A stretch of DNA of 64,000 bases, from contig NZ_JACRMG010000012.1 in NCBI RefSeq assembly GCF_016219575.1, positions 1 to 64,000 on the forward strand, read 5' to 3'. The notes under the pieces are model-generated. The model did not search any database. It was not told the origin of the DNA and was given only the letters and a program-made list of their open reading frames with translations. Positions 6,821-15,779 of the stretch are shown piece after piece (the first letter of the stretch is position 1; each line of letters opens with the position of its first letter). The stretch comes from Bradyrhizobium sp. GTDB lineage: Bacteria > Pseudomonadota > Alphaproteobacteria > Rhizobiales > Xanthobacteraceae. Made by a program: the position numbers and the translations under genes.

Positions 6821-9800
6821 ATGTCAACTGAACCATCACCGCTTCCGCCCTTCAGCGCGCCCTATGCGCCCGACGATGTTGCCATCGCTTCAGACCTGCT
6901 GGGCGCCGCGAAGCTGAGTGCAACACAGGAAGCGCGGATCGACGCGACGGCGCGGCGGCTGATCGGGGCGATCCGCGCCAATGACGATGCGCTCGGCGGT
7001 GTCGAGGACATGCTGCGCGAGTTCGCGCTGTCGACCAGGGAAGGTCTCGCGCTGATGGTGCTCGCCGAAGCGCTGCTGCGCGTACCGGATGCGCGCACGG
7101 CGGACCAGTTCATCGAGGACAAGCTGGCGCAGGGTGACTTCATCCACCACGAGACCAGGTCGAGCGCGTTCCTGGTCAATGCGTCGGCTTGGGCGCTCGG
7201 TGTCTCCGCACGGGTGATCCAGCCGGGGGAAACTCCGCAAGGCACACTCGGCCGCCTGACAAAGCGGCTCGGTGCGCCCGCGGTGCGCGCGGCGACGCGG
7301 CAGGCGATGCGACTGATGGGCAGCCATTTCGTGCTCGGCGAGACCATCGAGGCGGCGCTAGAACGGGCGCGGCCGCGCACTGCGCACCCGTCGCGTTACT
7401 CCTTCGACATGCTCGGCGAAGGCGCGCGCACGGCGGAAGACGCCGCGCGCTATTTCGACGCTTATGCAAGCGCGATCGAGGCGATCGGCCGCACGGCCGG
7501 CGCAAATCCCCTGCCCGCCCGGCCGGGCATCTCCGTGAAACTCTCAGCCCTGCATCCGCGTTTCGAGGCGGTGTCGCGGGCGCGCGTGATGAACGAACTG
7601 GTGCCGCGGCTGACCGACCTTGCCCGCCGCGCCCAGTCGTTCGATCTGAACTTCACCGTCGATGCCGAGGAAGCCGACCGGCTGGAACTGTCGCTCGACG
7701 TGATTGCGGCGGCGTTTGCCGATCCCACGCTTACCGGCTGGAACGGCTTCGGGCTCGCGATCCAAGCCTATCAGAAACGCGCCGGCGACGTGATCGATTA
7801 CGTCAACGAAATCGTGCACCGGCGCGACCGGCGCATGATGCTGCGGCTGGTGAAGGGCGCCTATTGGGACACCGAGATCAAGCGCGCGCAGGAGCGCGGT
7901 CTCGACGGCTATCCCGTGTTCACCCGCAAGGCGATGACCGACCTGAACTACGTCGCCTGCGCGCAGAAACTGCTCGCCTTGCGGCCGCGCATCTTCCCGC
8001 AATTCGCCACCCACAATGCGCTGACGGTCGCGACCATCCTGGAGCTTGCTGGCGATGGCGGCGATTACGAGTTCCAGCGGCTGCATGGCATGGGTGAAGC
8101 GCTCTACGCGCAATTGAGCGAGGACGGTCCCGGGATTGCCTGCCGAACCTATGCGCCGGTCGGCAGCCATCGCGATCTCCTCGCCTATCTGGTGCGGCGG
8201 CTGCTGGAGAACGGCGCCAACTCGTCCTTCGTGGCGCAGGCATCGGATCAATCCGTGCCGGTCGAAACGCTGCTGCGCCGGCCGGCTGGCCTCATCGGCG
8301 CCGCGAACCGCGCCTGCCATGCCGACATCGCGCCGCCGGCCGATCTCTATCAGCCGTTGCGCAGGAATTCGCGCGGCATCGAATTCGGCGAGCGCGCGGC
8401 GCTGGGAAGGCTGATTGCCGATATTGCGGCGGAGCGTTCGCCGAACAGGACCGTTGCCACGGCGACACCGGCGCAGGCAGACGCGGCAGTTGTCGCCGCT
8501 CGTGCGGGATTTCAGAGCTGGAGCACGACCTCCGCCTCGCGGCGCGCGGAGATGCTGGAGCGCGCCGCCGATCTTCTCGAGCAACGCAATGCACGCTTCA
8601 TCGCGCTGCTGCAATCCGAGGGCGGCAAGACGCTCGACGATTGCGTTTCCGAGGTTCGCGAGGCGATCGACTTCTGCCGCTACTACGCCGCGCAGGGGCG
8701 AAAGCTGTTCGGCCATAGCGAGCCAATGCCGGGCCCGACCGGAGAGAGCAACCTGCTGCGCCTGCGCGGCCGGGGTGTTTTCGCGGCGATCTCGCCCTGG
8801 AATTTTCCGCTGGCGATCTTTCTGGGCCAGGTGACGGCGGCGCTGATGGCGGGCAATGCCGTGGTGGCGAAGCCTGCGGAACAGACGCCGCTGATCGCGG
8901 CGGAAGCCGTGAAGCTGTTGCACGAAGCCGGCGTGCCGGATTCTGCGCTGCATCTGGTGCAGGGCGACGGCAGGATTGGTGCTGTGCTGGTGGCGCATCC
9001 GGCGATTGCCGGCGTCGTCTTCACCGGCTCGACCGAGGTCGCACGCGCCATCAACCGCACGCTCGCCGCCAAGGACGGGCCGATCGTGCCGCTGATCGCG
9101 GAGACCGGCGGCATCAATGCAATGATCGTCGACGCCACCGCACTGCCCGAGCAGGTCGCCGACGACGTCGTTACCTCGGCGTTCCGCTCTGCCGGCCAGC
9201 GCTGCTCGGCGCTGCGGCTGCTGTTCGTGCAGGACGACGTCGCCGACCGCACGATCGAGATGATCGCGGGCGCCGCGCGCGAGCTGAAGCTCGGCGACCC
9301 CGCCGATCCCGCAACTCATGTCGGGCCGGTGATCGATGCGGAGGCCAGGCAGAAGCTGGATGCGCACATCGCACGCATGAAGAAGGAGGCGCGCGTGCAT
9401 TTTGCCGGCGAGGCGCCGGCGGGGAACTTCGTCGCGCCGCACATCTTCGAACTGACGGATGCGAACCAACTCACCGAAGAAGTGTTCGGCCCGATCCTGC
9501 ATGTGGTGCGTTACCGCGCCGAGGCGCTGGAGGGTGTGCTGCAGTCGATCGAGCGCACCGGCTACGGACTGACGCTCGGCATTCATTCACGGATCGACGA
9601 CAGCGTGGACGACATCGTCGCGCGGCTGCAGGTCGGCAACATCTATGTCAATCGCAACATGATCGGCGCCGTGGTCGGCGTGCAGCCGTTCGGCGGCTTC
9701 GGCCTGTCCGGAACCGGGCCCAAGGCCGGCGGGCCGCATTACCTGGCGCGGTTTGCCACCGAACAGACGGTGACCGTCAATACGGCCGCCGCCGGCGGCA

Positions 9801-9829
9801 ATGCCGCCTTGCTCGCAGGCGGGGAATAA
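6821..9829 (+). CDS. putA: Bifunctional proline dehydrogenase / L-glutamate gamma-semialdehyde dehydrogenase
   Basis: A 1002-residue trifunctional-lacking (two-enzyme) PutA. The N-terminal half is the FAD proline dehydrogenase barrel (about residues 150-450; ISVKLSALHPRFE, RLVKGAYWDTEIKRAQ, FATHNALTV). The C-terminal half is an aldehyde dehydrogenase (about 520-980) with ISPWNFPLAIF, the active-site Glu in LIAETGGINA and the catalytic Cys in SAGQRCSALR. No ribbon-helix-helix domain precedes the barrel, matching the short PutA type known from Bradyrhizobium. It converts proline to glutamate in two steps. The ATG at 6821 is chosen because an earlier in-frame ATG at 6722 would place the probable promoter inside the gene. 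Confidence 0.97.
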   Translation: MSTEPSPLPPFSAPYAPDDVAIASDLLGAAKLSATQEARIDATARRLIGAIRANDDALGGVEDMLREFALSTREGLALMVLAEALLRVPDARTADQFIEDKLAQGDFIHHETRSSAFLVNASAWALGVSARVIQPGETPQGTLGRLTKRLGAPAVRAATRQAMRLMGSHFVLGETIEAALERARPRTAHPSRYSFDMLGEGARTAEDAARYFDAYASAIEAIGRTAGANPLPARPGISVKLSALHPRFEAVSRARVMNELVPRLTDLARRAQSFDLNFTVDAEEADRLELSLDVIAAAFADPTLTGWNGFGLAIQAYQKRAGDVIDYVNEIVHRRDRRMMLRLVKGAYWDTEIKRAQERGLDGYPVFTRKAMTDLNYVACAQKLLALRPRIFPQFATHNALTVATILELAGDGGDYEFQRLHGMGEALYAQLSEDGPGIACRTYAPVGSHRDLLAYLVRRLLENGANSSFVAQASDQSVPVETLLRRPAGLIGAANRACHADIAPPADLYQPLRRNSRGIEFGERAALGRLIADIAAERSPNRTVATATPAQADAAVVAARAGFQSWSTTSASRRAEMLERAADLLEQRNARFIALLQSEGGKTLDDCVSEVREAIDFCRYYAAQGRKLFGHSEPMPGPTGESNLLRLRGRGVFAAISPWNFPLAIFLGQVTAALMAGNAVVAKPAEQTPLIAAEAVKLLHEAGVPDSALHLVQGDGRIGAVLVAHPAIAGVVFTGSTEVARAINRTLAAKDGPIVPLIAETGGINAMIVDATALPEQVADDVVTSAFRSAGQRCSALRLLFVQDDVADRTIEMIAGAARELKLGDPADPATHVGPVIDAEARQKLDAHIARMKKEARVHFAGEAPAGNFVAPHIFELTDANQLTEEVFGPILHVVRYRAEALEGVLQSIERTGYGLTLGIHSRIDDSVDDIVARLQVGNIYVNRNMIGAVVGVQPFGGFGLSGTGPKAGGPHYLARFATEQTVTVNTAAAGGNAALLAGGE

Positions 9830-9979
9830 CAGCCGATGCACCGCTTACGCATCGCCCCATGACTCCGCCGGGCGTTGCATCATCAGCCCAAGATGGTTCA
9901 AATGGCTTCCGGGACCAGTTCGGCTGCGGTGGTATTTCGCCGCCAACAAAAGCGAAAGCGCCAGGGGAGCGACGCCACC

Positions 9980-11188
9980 ATGGAAGAAAAGGGCATTTTC
10001 GAGGGGCTGAAGGTGCTGGACTGCGCGAGTTTCATCGCAGCTCCTGCGGCCGCGACCGTGCTGTCGGATTTCGGCGCCGACGTCATCAAGATCGAGCCGC
10101 CCGGCGCGGGCGATCCCTATCGCAATCTTCCCAATCTGCCGGGCTATCCCCACAGCGAGCATAATTTTGCGTGGCTGCTGGAGGCGCGCAACAAGAAGAG
10201 CATCGCGCTCGACCTCAGCAGGCCCGAGGGTCAGGCGGTGCTGCACAAGCTCGCCGCCGAAGCCGACGTCTTCATCACCAACATGCCGCCGCAGGTGCGC
10301 CAGAAGCTCGGCATCACCTACGATCACCTGGCGCCGACCAACGAGCGGCTGATCTATGCTTCCTTCACCGGCTATGGCGAGAAGGGCGAGGAAGCCAACA
10401 AGCCGGGCTTCGACAGCAACGCCTATTGGGCGCGCTCCGGCCTGATGGACCTCGTGCGCGCCGACGAGCATACGACGCCAGCGCGCTCGGTCGCCGGCAT
10501 GGGCGACCATCCCTGCGCCATGGCGTTCTATGGTGCGATCGTCACCGCGCTGTACAAGCGCGAGCGCACCGGCAAGGGCTCGCATGTCTCGTCCAACCTG
10601 ATGGCCAACGGCGTGTGGGCGGCCTCCGTGCTGGCGCAGGCCAAGCTCGTCGGCGCAAAATTCCTGCCGCGGCGGACGCGCGAGAACGCGCTCAACGCGG
10701 TGACCAACCACTACCAGTGTCAGGACGGCCGCTGGCTGATCCTGTCGCTGCTCAACGAGGACCGGCAGTGGCCGACGCTCGCCAAGTGCCTCGGCCGCGA
10801 GGACCTCATCGGCGATCCGCGCTTTACCCACAAGAAGGACCGTCACGCCAATTCGCTGGAGCTGGTGAAGATCTTCGACGCGGTGTTCGCGACAAAGCCG
10901 CTCGCGGAATGGCGCAAGATTCTCGACGGCAACGGCCTGGTGTTCGGCGTGGTCGGCATCCTCGACGACATCCCCAACGACAAGCAGATGATCGAGAACG
11001 AGGTGCTGGTGCCGTTCGAGAACGACACCATGCTGACCATCAGCAGCCCGATCTGGGTCGACGGCAGCAAGAAGGTGCAGCCGCGCAAGCCGCCCGGGAT
11101 CGGCGAGCACAGCGACGAGATCCTGCGCAACGCCGGCTATGACGAGGCTGCGATCAGGAAGCTCAGGGCTTCCGGTACCGTGGCCTGA
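9980..11188 (+). CDS. CaiB/BaiF family (class III) CoA-transferase
   Basis: A 402-residue protein of usual family length. It starts at ATG 9980 after AGGGGAG. The N-terminal part has LKVLDCASFIAAPAAATVLSD and GADVIKIEPPGAGDP, the class III signature for CoA binding. The segment around YWARSGLMDLVR carries the Asp that in formyl-CoA transferase forms the aspartyl-CoA intermediate. GIVDD-type closing segments (FGVVGILDDIPND, PRKPPGIGEHSDEIL) are present. It moves CoA between carboxylic acids; the substrate cannot be read from sequence. It lies 150 bases after putA and may or may not be co-transcribed. Confidence 0.9.
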   Translation: MEEKGIFEGLKVLDCASFIAAPAAATVLSDFGADVIKIEPPGAGDPYRNLPNLPGYPHSEHNFAWLLEARNKKSIALDLSRPEGQAVLHKLAAEADVFITNMPPQVRQKLGITYDHLAPTNERLIYASFTGYGEKGEEANKPGFDSNAYWARSGLMDLVRADEHTTPARSVAGMGDHPCAMAFYGAIVTALYKRERTGKGSHVSSNLMANGVWAASVLAQAKLVGAKFLPRRTRENALNAVTNHYQCQDGRWLILSLLNEDRQWPTLAKCLGREDLIGDPRFTHKKDRHANSLELVKIFDAVFATKPLAEWRKILDGNGLVFGVVGILDDIPNDKQMIENEVLVPFENDTMLTISSPIWVDGSKKVQPRKPPGIGEHSDEILRNAGYDEAAIRKLRASGTVA

Positions 11189-11216
11189 GCGCATTGCCGC
11201 CTGAAGAATGACGCCG

Positions 11217-11384
11217 TCAGCGGTGCGTCCAGGCCCAGCCGAGGCCGACGACGATCGCGGCGATCACGAGGGCAAGGAAGATCGCCCAACCGCTGATGCG
11301 GACGGCGCTGATGGCCTTGCGGTGCACTTCGTTCTGCGCGATCTCGCGGTTGCGGGCCTTCTCCTCGAGGTCGGGAGTGCTCAT
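11217..11384 (-). CDS. Small single-span membrane protein of unknown function
   Basis: A 55-residue protein starting MSTPDLEEKARNREIAQNEV, a charged helix, followed by one transmembrane helix (SGWAIFLALVIAAIVVGLGW) and a short tail. The ATG at 11384 has AGGGAA upstream and fits better than a start 21 codons earlier. It is convergent with the CoA-transferase gene. I do not recognise a family. Confidence 0.6.
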   Translation of the reverse strand: MSTPDLEEKARNREIAQNEVHRKAISAVRISGWAIFLALVIAAIVVGLGWAWTHR

Positions 11385-11459
11385 CGGCTGGTTCCCTGCT
11401 GTCGTTGCCGGCCGCAGTCTAGCATCAAACCATGATGCCGACCGCAATGCAGCTAAGGC

Positions 11460-11555
11460 GCGATGAGATTGGGATGAATCGTCATCGCGCTTTAGGTTGT
11501 TGTTTGAGCATGATCTTTTCGGAAAACCGCTTCACACTTTTCCGGATCATGCTTT
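11460..11555. repeat. Dispersed repeat, family 2, at the 3' end of the haem-protein gene
   Basis: The element carries inverted arms AGCATGATC (11507-11515) and GATCATGCT (11545-11553) around a TTTTCGGAAAACCGC segment. I recognise this as a very common intergenic repeat in Bradyrhizobium-type genomes. Its right end touches the stop codon of the gene on the minus strand, so it may serve as its 3' stem-loop. Confidence 0.75.
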
Positions 11556-13107
11556 AGCGCGCCCCGACGAAGCACATGCCCATCCGCGCCGTGCCCGTGA
11601 CCTGGCAGGCAAGCCCCTTTGCACAGGTCCAGCCACGGAAACTCGCGTCATTGGCGCTGTTGCCACGCATCAGCCGGTAACAATGCGCACCCCAGCCGTC
11701 GCTGTATTCGGTGCCGGCAAGCCCCGTCGTTCCGCGCAATTGCGGCCGGCTGGCAAAACCCCTGGAATAGTCCGGCAACTTGCCGTCCCGCAGCGCGGCA
11801 AGGATATCGCGGCGGCGGACCTGGTCGCCGAAGAAATGCGGCGAGGCCGGCACCACGGTCGTATTGGACGGCCTTGCCGCCATCCAGTCGACACCCGGAA
11901 AATGGAAGCCGCCGATGCCGCGGGTCTGGTGGCATCCGGCACAGGTGATGTCGTTGAGCCGCCGCTGGAAGCCGCCGAAGGAACGGATGTTCTGCAAGGG
12001 CCTTCCGTCGCTCGCGGCTTTCTTCAGCGCGGCGACAACATCGCCTTCGCTGAAGACGGCATTGCTTCCCTCACCTTCGCTGAGGCCGAACTCCGGCAGC
12101 AGGCTGGACGGCACGAACCCGACCGGTGTCGGCGCGATGGCGGCGCTGGCGAGGAATTTCTCAGGAATCAGAATGGTGCCGCGATCGAGCTCGGCGAAGT
12201 GGACGGGATCGAGCAGCCACGCCTTGAACTCGCGCGCCAGCGCTGGGTCCGCCAGAAGCCGCGCACGGTCGATCTGGTTCTCCATCGGCGCCTCCCTGAA
12301 GACGCGCGCCTGCGCATCGTGGCGGAACACCTTCAGGAGATAGTCGGTGCGGAAATCCCGTCTTGGCGATTTCGGAGCATGCGCGATCTGCAGATTGATT
12401 TCGATGCGGTCGATATTCTCCGGCATCACGAGGTCGAGCGGGCCATCCCTGGCCTGCAACTTCGCGGCGAGGTCGCGGCCGGTCTGGGGAAGGTCCGATG
12501 TCGCGAGCCAGCGCTGCGCGATGGCGGCGCAGGTGACCGGCCGGCCGTCGCGGTCCACCGCCGTTTCACCCTTGGCGCGGAGCACGATGTTGAGGGTCAT
12601 CGGCAAGCGCGATGAGGTTTCGCCGCCTGCCGGGCCGGTTCGCGTGAGACGGTAGATCAGCCGGATTTCGCCGCAGCTCGACGGCGCAACGAAAGCGCGG
12701 TCCATGCGGTTGACGATACCGGCCAGCACGAAGCGCGTCTCGGCGGCGGAGAGCAGCGCGCGGTCGAACAGCTGGAAGGCAAAGGCCTCGCCGACGCCGA
12801 TGCTTTCTCCGGGAAGTTCGGCGTTGTGGCGCGCGATATAGCGCTCGAACTCGGCATCGATGGCGGCCCTGACGGAAGCCATCGCGGGCATCGCGAAGAG
12901 CTGCGCATTGTCGAGCGGGGCATCGGCCGCGCGGGCCGGCTGCAGGATACGGCCGAGGCCGAACCTGCCGCGATCGAGGTCGCGCAAGGCCAGCGGGTCG
13001 GTGATGGCGGTTCCGCGCTCCAGCGGCTTGTCCGGCGCCGCGCGAAGCGGCAGGGCGCAGCACGGCAGGCAAAGCAGGACAACGATCAGCCGCAGCGGGA
13101 AAACCAT
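11554..13107 (-). CDS. Exported c-type haem protein of unknown function
   Basis: A 517-residue protein with a signal peptide (hydrophobic MVFPLRLIVVLLCLPCCALPLRA is split here as a leader ending in Ala). It has one haem-attachment motif, CAGCH, at about residue 400 (NDITCAGCHQTRG). Eight or more other cysteines occur, including a C-terminal group (WGAHCYR, WTCAKGLACQVTG, MGMCFVG) that could form disulfides. Most of the N-terminal 380 residues match no domain I know. The single haem late in the chain suggests an electron-transfer tail on an otherwise unknown domain. It stands alone between two dispersed repeats. Confidence 0.7.
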   Translation of the reverse strand: MVFPLRLIVVLLCLPCCALPLRAAPDKPLERGTAITDPLALRDLDRGRFGLGRILQPARAADAPLDNAQLFAMPAMASVRAAIDAEFERYIARHNAELPGESIGVGEAFAFQLFDRALLSAAETRFVLAGIVNRMDRAFVAPSSCGEIRLIYRLTRTGPAGGETSSRLPMTLNIVLRAKGETAVDRDGRPVTCAAIAQRWLATSDLPQTGRDLAAKLQARDGPLDLVMPENIDRIEINLQIAHAPKSPRRDFRTDYLLKVFRHDAQARVFREAPMENQIDRARLLADPALAREFKAWLLDPVHFAELDRGTILIPEKFLASAAIAPTPVGFVPSSLLPEFGLSEGEGSNAVFSEGDVVAALKKAASDGRPLQNIRSFGGFQRRLNDITCAGCHQTRGIGGFHFPGVDWMAARPSNTTVVPASPHFFGDQVRRRDILAALRDGKLPDYSRGFASRPQLRGTTGLAGTEYSDGWGAHCYRLMRGNSANDASFRGWTCAKGLACQVTGTARMGMCFVGAR

Positions 13108-13153
13108 GCCTCCACTAACACCGCGAGTTGGAAGCTATTCAAGCCAAAAGAAC

Positions 13154-13241
13154 GTCATCGCCATGGCCGGGCTTCTCCCGGCCATCCACGTCTTTCTTGT
13201 CTCCAAAACGTGGATGCCCGGGACAAGCCCGGGCATGACGC
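13154..13241. repeat. Dispersed palindromic repeat, family 3
   Basis: Begins CGTCAT and ends ATGACG. Inside are ATGGCCGGG...CCCGGCCATCCACGT and ACGTGGATGCCCGGG...CCCGGGCATGACG, so the whole unit folds on itself. This matches the widespread bradyrhizobial intergenic repeat. It lies between two minus-strand genes. Confidence 0.8.
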
Positions 13242-13258
13242 ATCTCCTGTGGAGTGGA

Positions 13259-14254
13259 TCAGCGCGAGACGATCAGGCCCTTGCTGGTGACGACCACCCA
13301 GCGGCCGTCCTGCTTGCGGATGGCATCGACACGGCCGACGCCGGGAATGGAATCGCCGGTGAAAATCTCGAAGACGCCGCGGCGGCCCTCGATCAGCGCG
13401 CTGTCACGGCCGACATCGCGCAGCACCCAGCCTTCCACCGTCGGCAGCCTGGCGACCTCGGTCTTGGCGCTCGTGCCGGACGCGGGAGGCGGCGCGGCGG
13501 CGCCAGAAGCGGGCGGCGCAATCGATCCCGTGACATCCTTCGGCACGGTCGACACTGCTGGCGCGGCGGCCATTTGCGCCGGCGCCGCAGCTGCAGAGGT
13601 GGTAGCCGCGGCTTGCGCGGCGCGCAGCTTGCCAACCTCCTCGGAAAGCCTCGCGAGCCTGGTGGCGGGCTCGAGTTGCGCCTTCTCGACCTTCTCGATG
13701 CGGTCGCTGGTCTTGTTGAACTGGGTCACGCCGAGCCTGGCGGTCTGCTCGACGCTGGCCTTGAGCGCGAGGATGTCGGAATCGATGCGGGCAACCGCCG
13801 CTTCGAGCCCCACGTTGCGGGCGGAGGCAGTTTCGGTGGCGTTGCCCTGGCCGAGGCCGGAAGTGGCCAGCGCGCCGCCGATCGCACCTGCAATGGCAGC
13901 CAGCGCAACCACCGCCGCCATCGCCGAGACGCGGCGCCCGCGCGCTGCTTCGGTCGCCGGTTGGGAATCGCCGGTCCACATGCGCTCGCCCGGCGACATG
14001 ATCAGAACCTTACCGGCGCGCGGTGCTTCCGCCTTTTCGGCCTTCACCCCGATCTCCGGCGCTGCGGCCTTGGGCGTTTCTTTCGGCGCTTCCACCTTTG
14101 GCGCGTCCGGCTTGGGAGAAGTCGGCTCCTGGTCGGGCGCAATGGTCGGGGACTCCACCAAGACCGGCTCAGGGCCGAGGCCGGTCGTGGCGTCGGATGC
14201 GGCACTCACAGAACCGGTTTCTGCACCGGTCGGCTGGGGCTGTTGTTCGCTCAC
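13259..14254 (-). CDS. Single-span membrane protein with coiled coil, function unknown
   Basis: A 331-residue protein. Residues 1-105 are a Pro/Glu/Lys-rich cytoplasmic stretch, including GKVLIMSPGERMW. One transmembrane helix follows (about 110-132, MAAVVALAAIAGAIGGALA). Residues 145-215 are probable coiled coil (heptads through IDSDILALKASVEQ and RIEKVEKAQLEPATRLARL), then an Ala/Pro linker and a small C-terminal domain (about 270-331) ending VDAIRKQDGRWVVVTSKGLI. The layout suggests a periplasmic anchored protein; I have seen similar proteins only as conserved hypotheticals in this order. Confidence 0.7.
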   Translation of the reverse strand: MSEQQPQPTGAETGSVSAASDATTGLGPEPVLVESPTIAPDQEPTSPKPDAPKVEAPKETPKAAAPEIGVKAEKAEAPRAGKVLIMSPGERMWTGDSQPATEAARGRRVSAMAAVVALAAIAGAIGGALATSGLGQGNATETASARNVGLEAAVARIDSDILALKASVEQTARLGVTQFNKTSDRIEKVEKAQLEPATRLARLSEEVGKLRAAQAAATTSAAAAPAQMAAAPAVSTVPKDVTGSIAPPASGAAAPPPASGTSAKTEVARLPTVEGWVLRDVGRDSALIEGRRGVFEIFTGDSIPGVGRVDAIRKQDGRWVVVTSKGLIVSR

Positions 14255-14512
14255 GGTAAAAGTCTCCAGAATGAATTGACCATTTGGTAACTTTCAGTGG
14301 TTTCCAATTCCTTACCGGCCGGGGCCGTTACCGAAATTTAAGGAACTCATCCGGGGCGGATTTGGGCCGGCAAGATGGGGGGACGGTGGCAAAGCCGTGG
14401 GCCCGGCCTATGCTGCTCTGCGGCAAAGCTCGCAGCTGCGTCATTTGCGCGCTTCCGTTTCGGGACTAACATGCCGCCCCGGGAGCCCCCCAGCCAAACT
14501 CGCGAGGGCGGC

Positions 14513-14887
14513 ATGGCGATCGAGAAATGCATCAACGAGTTTGACGTCGGTCACGTCATCTTCGAGGAGGGATCGACCGGGCGCGAACTTTACGTCGTGC
14601 TCGACGGCCAGGTCGAGATCGCCAAGGTGAACGGGCCGGACAAGACCGTGATCGTCGCCCTCGGCAAGGGCGAGTTCTTCGGCGAGATGGCGGTCATCGA
14701 CGGCTCGTCGCGCTCGGCCACGGCGATTGCCGCCGCACCGAAAACGCGCGTGATGCGGATCAACCACGCCCGCTTCGTCTACCTCGTCAGCCAGCAACCT
14801 GCCTTTGCGCTGATGATCATGGATGCGCTGTCCAAGCGGCTGCGCGCCTCCAACGAGCGCACCTATCGGGCGGCAGCCAATTCATGA
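14513..14887 (+). CDS. Stand-alone cyclic-nucleotide-binding domain protein
   Basis: A 124-residue protein that is one cNMP-binding domain without a helix-turn-helix. The phosphate-binding cassette FFGEMAVIDGSSRSATA keeps the Gly-Glu and Arg-Ser-Ala residues that contact the cyclic phosphate and ribose. The ATG at 14513 follows GAGGGCGG; longer in-frame starts would add an Arg/Pro-rich stretch unlike the family. Its stop overlaps the start of the next gene (ATGA at 14884-14887), so the two are translated together. It may be a cAMP-sensing subunit or partner of that hydrolase (inference). Confidence 0.85.
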   Translation: MAIEKCINEFDVGHVIFEEGSTGRELYVVLDGQVEIAKVNGPDKTVIVALGKGEFFGEMAVIDGSSRSATAIAAAPKTRVMRINHARFVYLVSQQPAFALMIMDALSKRLRASNERTYRAAANS

Positions 14888-15693
14888 GCGACCGCAAGCC
14901 CTCACCGTTCAAGATACTGCTCGACAGCGAGGCCGCCACCCTGATCCAGGCGGCGGAAGACGTTTACCAGATCCGCTTCAAGAACCGCGCGGCGAATGCC
15001 TATCTGGTGCGCGGCAGCAAGCGGACCATCATGATCGACGTCGGGCTGTCGACCAACTATCCGCATCTGCTTACCTGCCTCAACCATGTCGGCGTCACGC
15101 CCGACAGGATAGACATGGTGGTGCTGAGCCACGAACATCTCGACCATATCGGCGCGGCCTGGCATTTCCATGGCCGCACCTATGTCGCCGCGCATCGCCT
15201 CGCCGCCAACAAGATCATGCTGCGCGACGATTTCTCGATGTTGCGAAAGATGTTCGCCGAGCCGAACGTGCCGATCAATATCGACATCTGGCTCGAGGAA
15301 GGCAATCTGATCGATCTCGGCAATTTCCGTCTCAACGTGATGTACACGCCGGGCCACACCTCCGCCTGCATCACGCTGTTCGAACCGGACAAAGGCCTGT
15401 TGTTTGCCTCCGACACGCTGATGCCCGGCGGCGTGATGGGTGGCGTGTTCGGCTCGGGCTCGATCGCCGACTACATCCAGTCGCTGCAGCGGATCAAGGG
15501 GCTGAACTCGAGGATCTTGCTCTCCGGCCATGGCAGGCTGTCCGACACGCCGCAGGAAGACGTGCGCATCGCGATCCAGCGCTCGCATGCGCTGCTGGAA
15601 GACACCGCGCAACTGTTCGATGCGCTGGACGCGCGGTCGAATTTCGATCCGATCATGCAATCGGTGCGCGACCTCAACAAGCTCGACGACTGA
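14884..15693 (+). CDS. Metallo-beta-lactamase-fold hydrolase
   Basis: A 269-residue protein with the dinuclear metal motif HEHLDH (in VVLSHEHLDHIGAAWHF), a later His in YTPGHTSACITLF, an Asp in LLFASDTLMPGG and a His in LLSGHGRLSD, the normal order of MBL metal ligands. The substrate is unknown; relatives include glyoxalase II, lactonases and flavodiiron-like hydrolases. The start overlaps the stop of the cyclic-nucleotide-binding gene by four bases. The first 40 residues form a small extra N-terminal segment. Confidence 0.9.
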   Translation: MSDRKPSPFKILLDSEAATLIQAAEDVYQIRFKNRAANAYLVRGSKRTIMIDVGLSTNYPHLLTCLNHVGVTPDRIDMVVLSHEHLDHIGAAWHFHGRTYVAAHRLAANKIMLRDDFSMLRKMFAEPNVPINIDIWLEEGNLIDLGNFRLNVMYTPGHTSACITLFEPDKGLLFASDTLMPGGVMGGVFGSGSIADYIQSLQRIKGLNSRILLSGHGRLSDTPQEDVRIAIQRSHALLEDTAQLFDALDARSNFDPIMQSVRDLNKLDD

Positions 15694-15779
15694 TCCCCTC
15701 ACCGTTTGACAAATGCGGCGGCGGCCTGTTCAAGGGCAGCCACAACAAGCCTGCGACAACAAACGGGGAGAGCGACAGC

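Noticed and set aside
7544..9586. 680-codon open frame opposite putA
   Set aside because: putA is certain from its catalytic motifs; the antisense frame has shadow-type composition only.
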